A DNA stretch of 6,038 nt from Anaeromyxobacter sp. Lineage in GTDB: Bacteria > Myxococcota > Myxococcia > Myxococcales > Anaeromyxobacteraceae. The position numbers and the translations under genes were made by a program. The notes beneath the pieces were generated by a model. That model was not told the origin of the DNA. It made no database searches and saw nothing but the letters and a program-made list of their open reading frames with translations. Shown one piece after another: positions 5,625 to 6,038 of this stretch. Location: the NCBI GenBank assembly GCA_020028115.1, contig JAHWYA010000125.1, positions 1 through 6,038 of the forward strand, given 5' to 3'. The number at the start of each line of letters is the position of its first letter. The first letter of the stretch is position 1.

Positions 5625-6038
5625 CAGGAGGAGGCGGAAGTGTACCGCCCGATGGACCGGAGCCACACGAACCGCGCGAACGCGGAGAACGCGACCGCGC
5701 CGGCGAGCGCCCCCGCGGCGCTCCCGACCCCGAAGTCCTTCCCGAGGAGGGCGCGCGCGGGGAGCGTCGTCATGATCGCGAGGGGTACGACGAAGGTGAA
5801 CACCGCGCGGAGCGGACCGCGGAAGACGTCGGCGGGCCAGCGCGCGGCGTCGAAGATCGAGACGAACAGGTAGGAGAGGTTGTCCACCTTCACGACGAAG
5901 AAGGCGGCGGACACGACGAGGATCCAGAGCGAGTAGAGGATGAGCGCCGCGCACAGGAGGAGTAGCGCCGCCGCCGCGACGTCGGCGGGCGCGGGCCACC
6001 TCCCGAGCCGCCGGAAGGCGACGACGAAGACGCCGAGC
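5624..6038 (-). CDS. ABC-2 type transporter permease, DUF990/COG3694-like (C-terminal part, cut by window edge)
   Basis: The frame is open through the right edge, giving the last 137 residues of an inner-membrane permease. Family members are usually about 260-270 aa, so roughly half is missing. The visible part holds a hydrophobic helix (AAAALLLLCAALILYSLWIL) running into FFVVKVDNLSYLF, then the family-typical segment ARWPADVFRGPLRAVFTF, followed by VVPLAIMTTLPARALLG, a last Ala/Gly-rich helix, and the C-terminus LRSIGRYTSASS, which matches the end of this permease family. A GTG at 5914 within this frame is internal, because family sequence continues upstream of it to the edge. Related permeases normally work with a second similar permease and an ATP-binding subunit encoded beside them, expected to the right of this window. 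The substrate is unknown. It is co-transcribed and probably translationally coupled with the MFS gene. Confidence 0.87.
   Translation of the reverse strand, partial: LGVFVVAFRRLGRWPAPADVAAAALLLLCAALILYSLWILVVSAAFFVVKVDNLSYLFVSIFDAARWPADVFRGPLRAVFTFVVPLAIMTTLPARALLGKDFGVGSAAGALAGAVAFSAFARFVWLRSIGRYTSASS

Noticed and set aside
2667..5873. A plus-strand open frame of 1068 codons antisense to rnz and the MFS gene
   Set aside because: It is rich in Arg, Glu, Asp and Pro with no recognisable domain, and is opposite well-supported genes. It is a GC-driven shadow.
5624..5914. A complete 96-aa gene starting at GTG 5914
   Set aside because: The same frame stays open to the window edge and continues as hydrophobic permease sequence, so GTG 5914 is an internal codon.
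5625..5999. A 5' extension of the MFS gene to a start at 5999
   Set aside because: The added 125 residues are an Arg-rich out-of-frame shadow of the permease gene, and the family N-terminus begins at 5624.

Overview
The window is about 6 kb of very GC-rich bacterial DNA, near 72% by eye. A signal-peptide-bearing, predicted outer-membrane beta-barrel protein points to a diderm (Gram-negative) bacterium. High GC, Rsm22-type methyltransferase and an AIF-like flavoprotein would suit Myxococcota/Deltaproteobacteria, Acidobacteriota or a related lineage, but no marker here fixes the taxon. The extreme GC3 keeps several non-coding frames open for kilobases; these were set aside as shadows. Six genes were accepted and they fill almost the whole window.

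Layout from left to right: an Rsm22/METTL17-family ribosomal methyltransferase homologue (minus, 38-1309); an AIF-like FAD/NAD oxidoreductase just upstream of it (minus, 1363-2553); an 84-bp divergent promoter gap; a small predicted outer-membrane barrel with a Thr/Pro/Ala linker (plus, 2638-3348); a convergent ribonuclease Z (minus, 3369-4283); a 120-bp intergenic spacer with a perfect stem-loop and a G-quadruplex-type G tract; an MFS exporter (minus, 4404-5624); and the C-terminal half of an ABC-2 (DUF990-type) permease (minus, 5624 to beyond the right edge) whose stop codon overlaps the MFS start as TGATG.

Functionally there are three blocks: a membrane-export operon on the right (ABC permease then MFS), a tRNA 3'-end maturation gene (rnz), and a left-hand pair (AIF-like flavoprotein, then Rsm22) that both resemble mitochondrial proteins. 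The barrel protein stands alone on the plus strand.

The most interesting pattern is in the translation starts. Three genes with no Shine-Dalgarno sequence have a -10-like hexamer 7 or 8 nt before the start codon (TAGCAT-N7-ATG, TACATT-N7-ATG, TACAAC-N8-GTG), which is the geometry of leaderless transcription. The other two complete genes start differently, one with GGAGG and one by TGATG coupling. I see no CRISPR array, tRNA, insertion sequence, phage gene or obviously new multi-gene system; the content is mostly ordinary core and transport genes.
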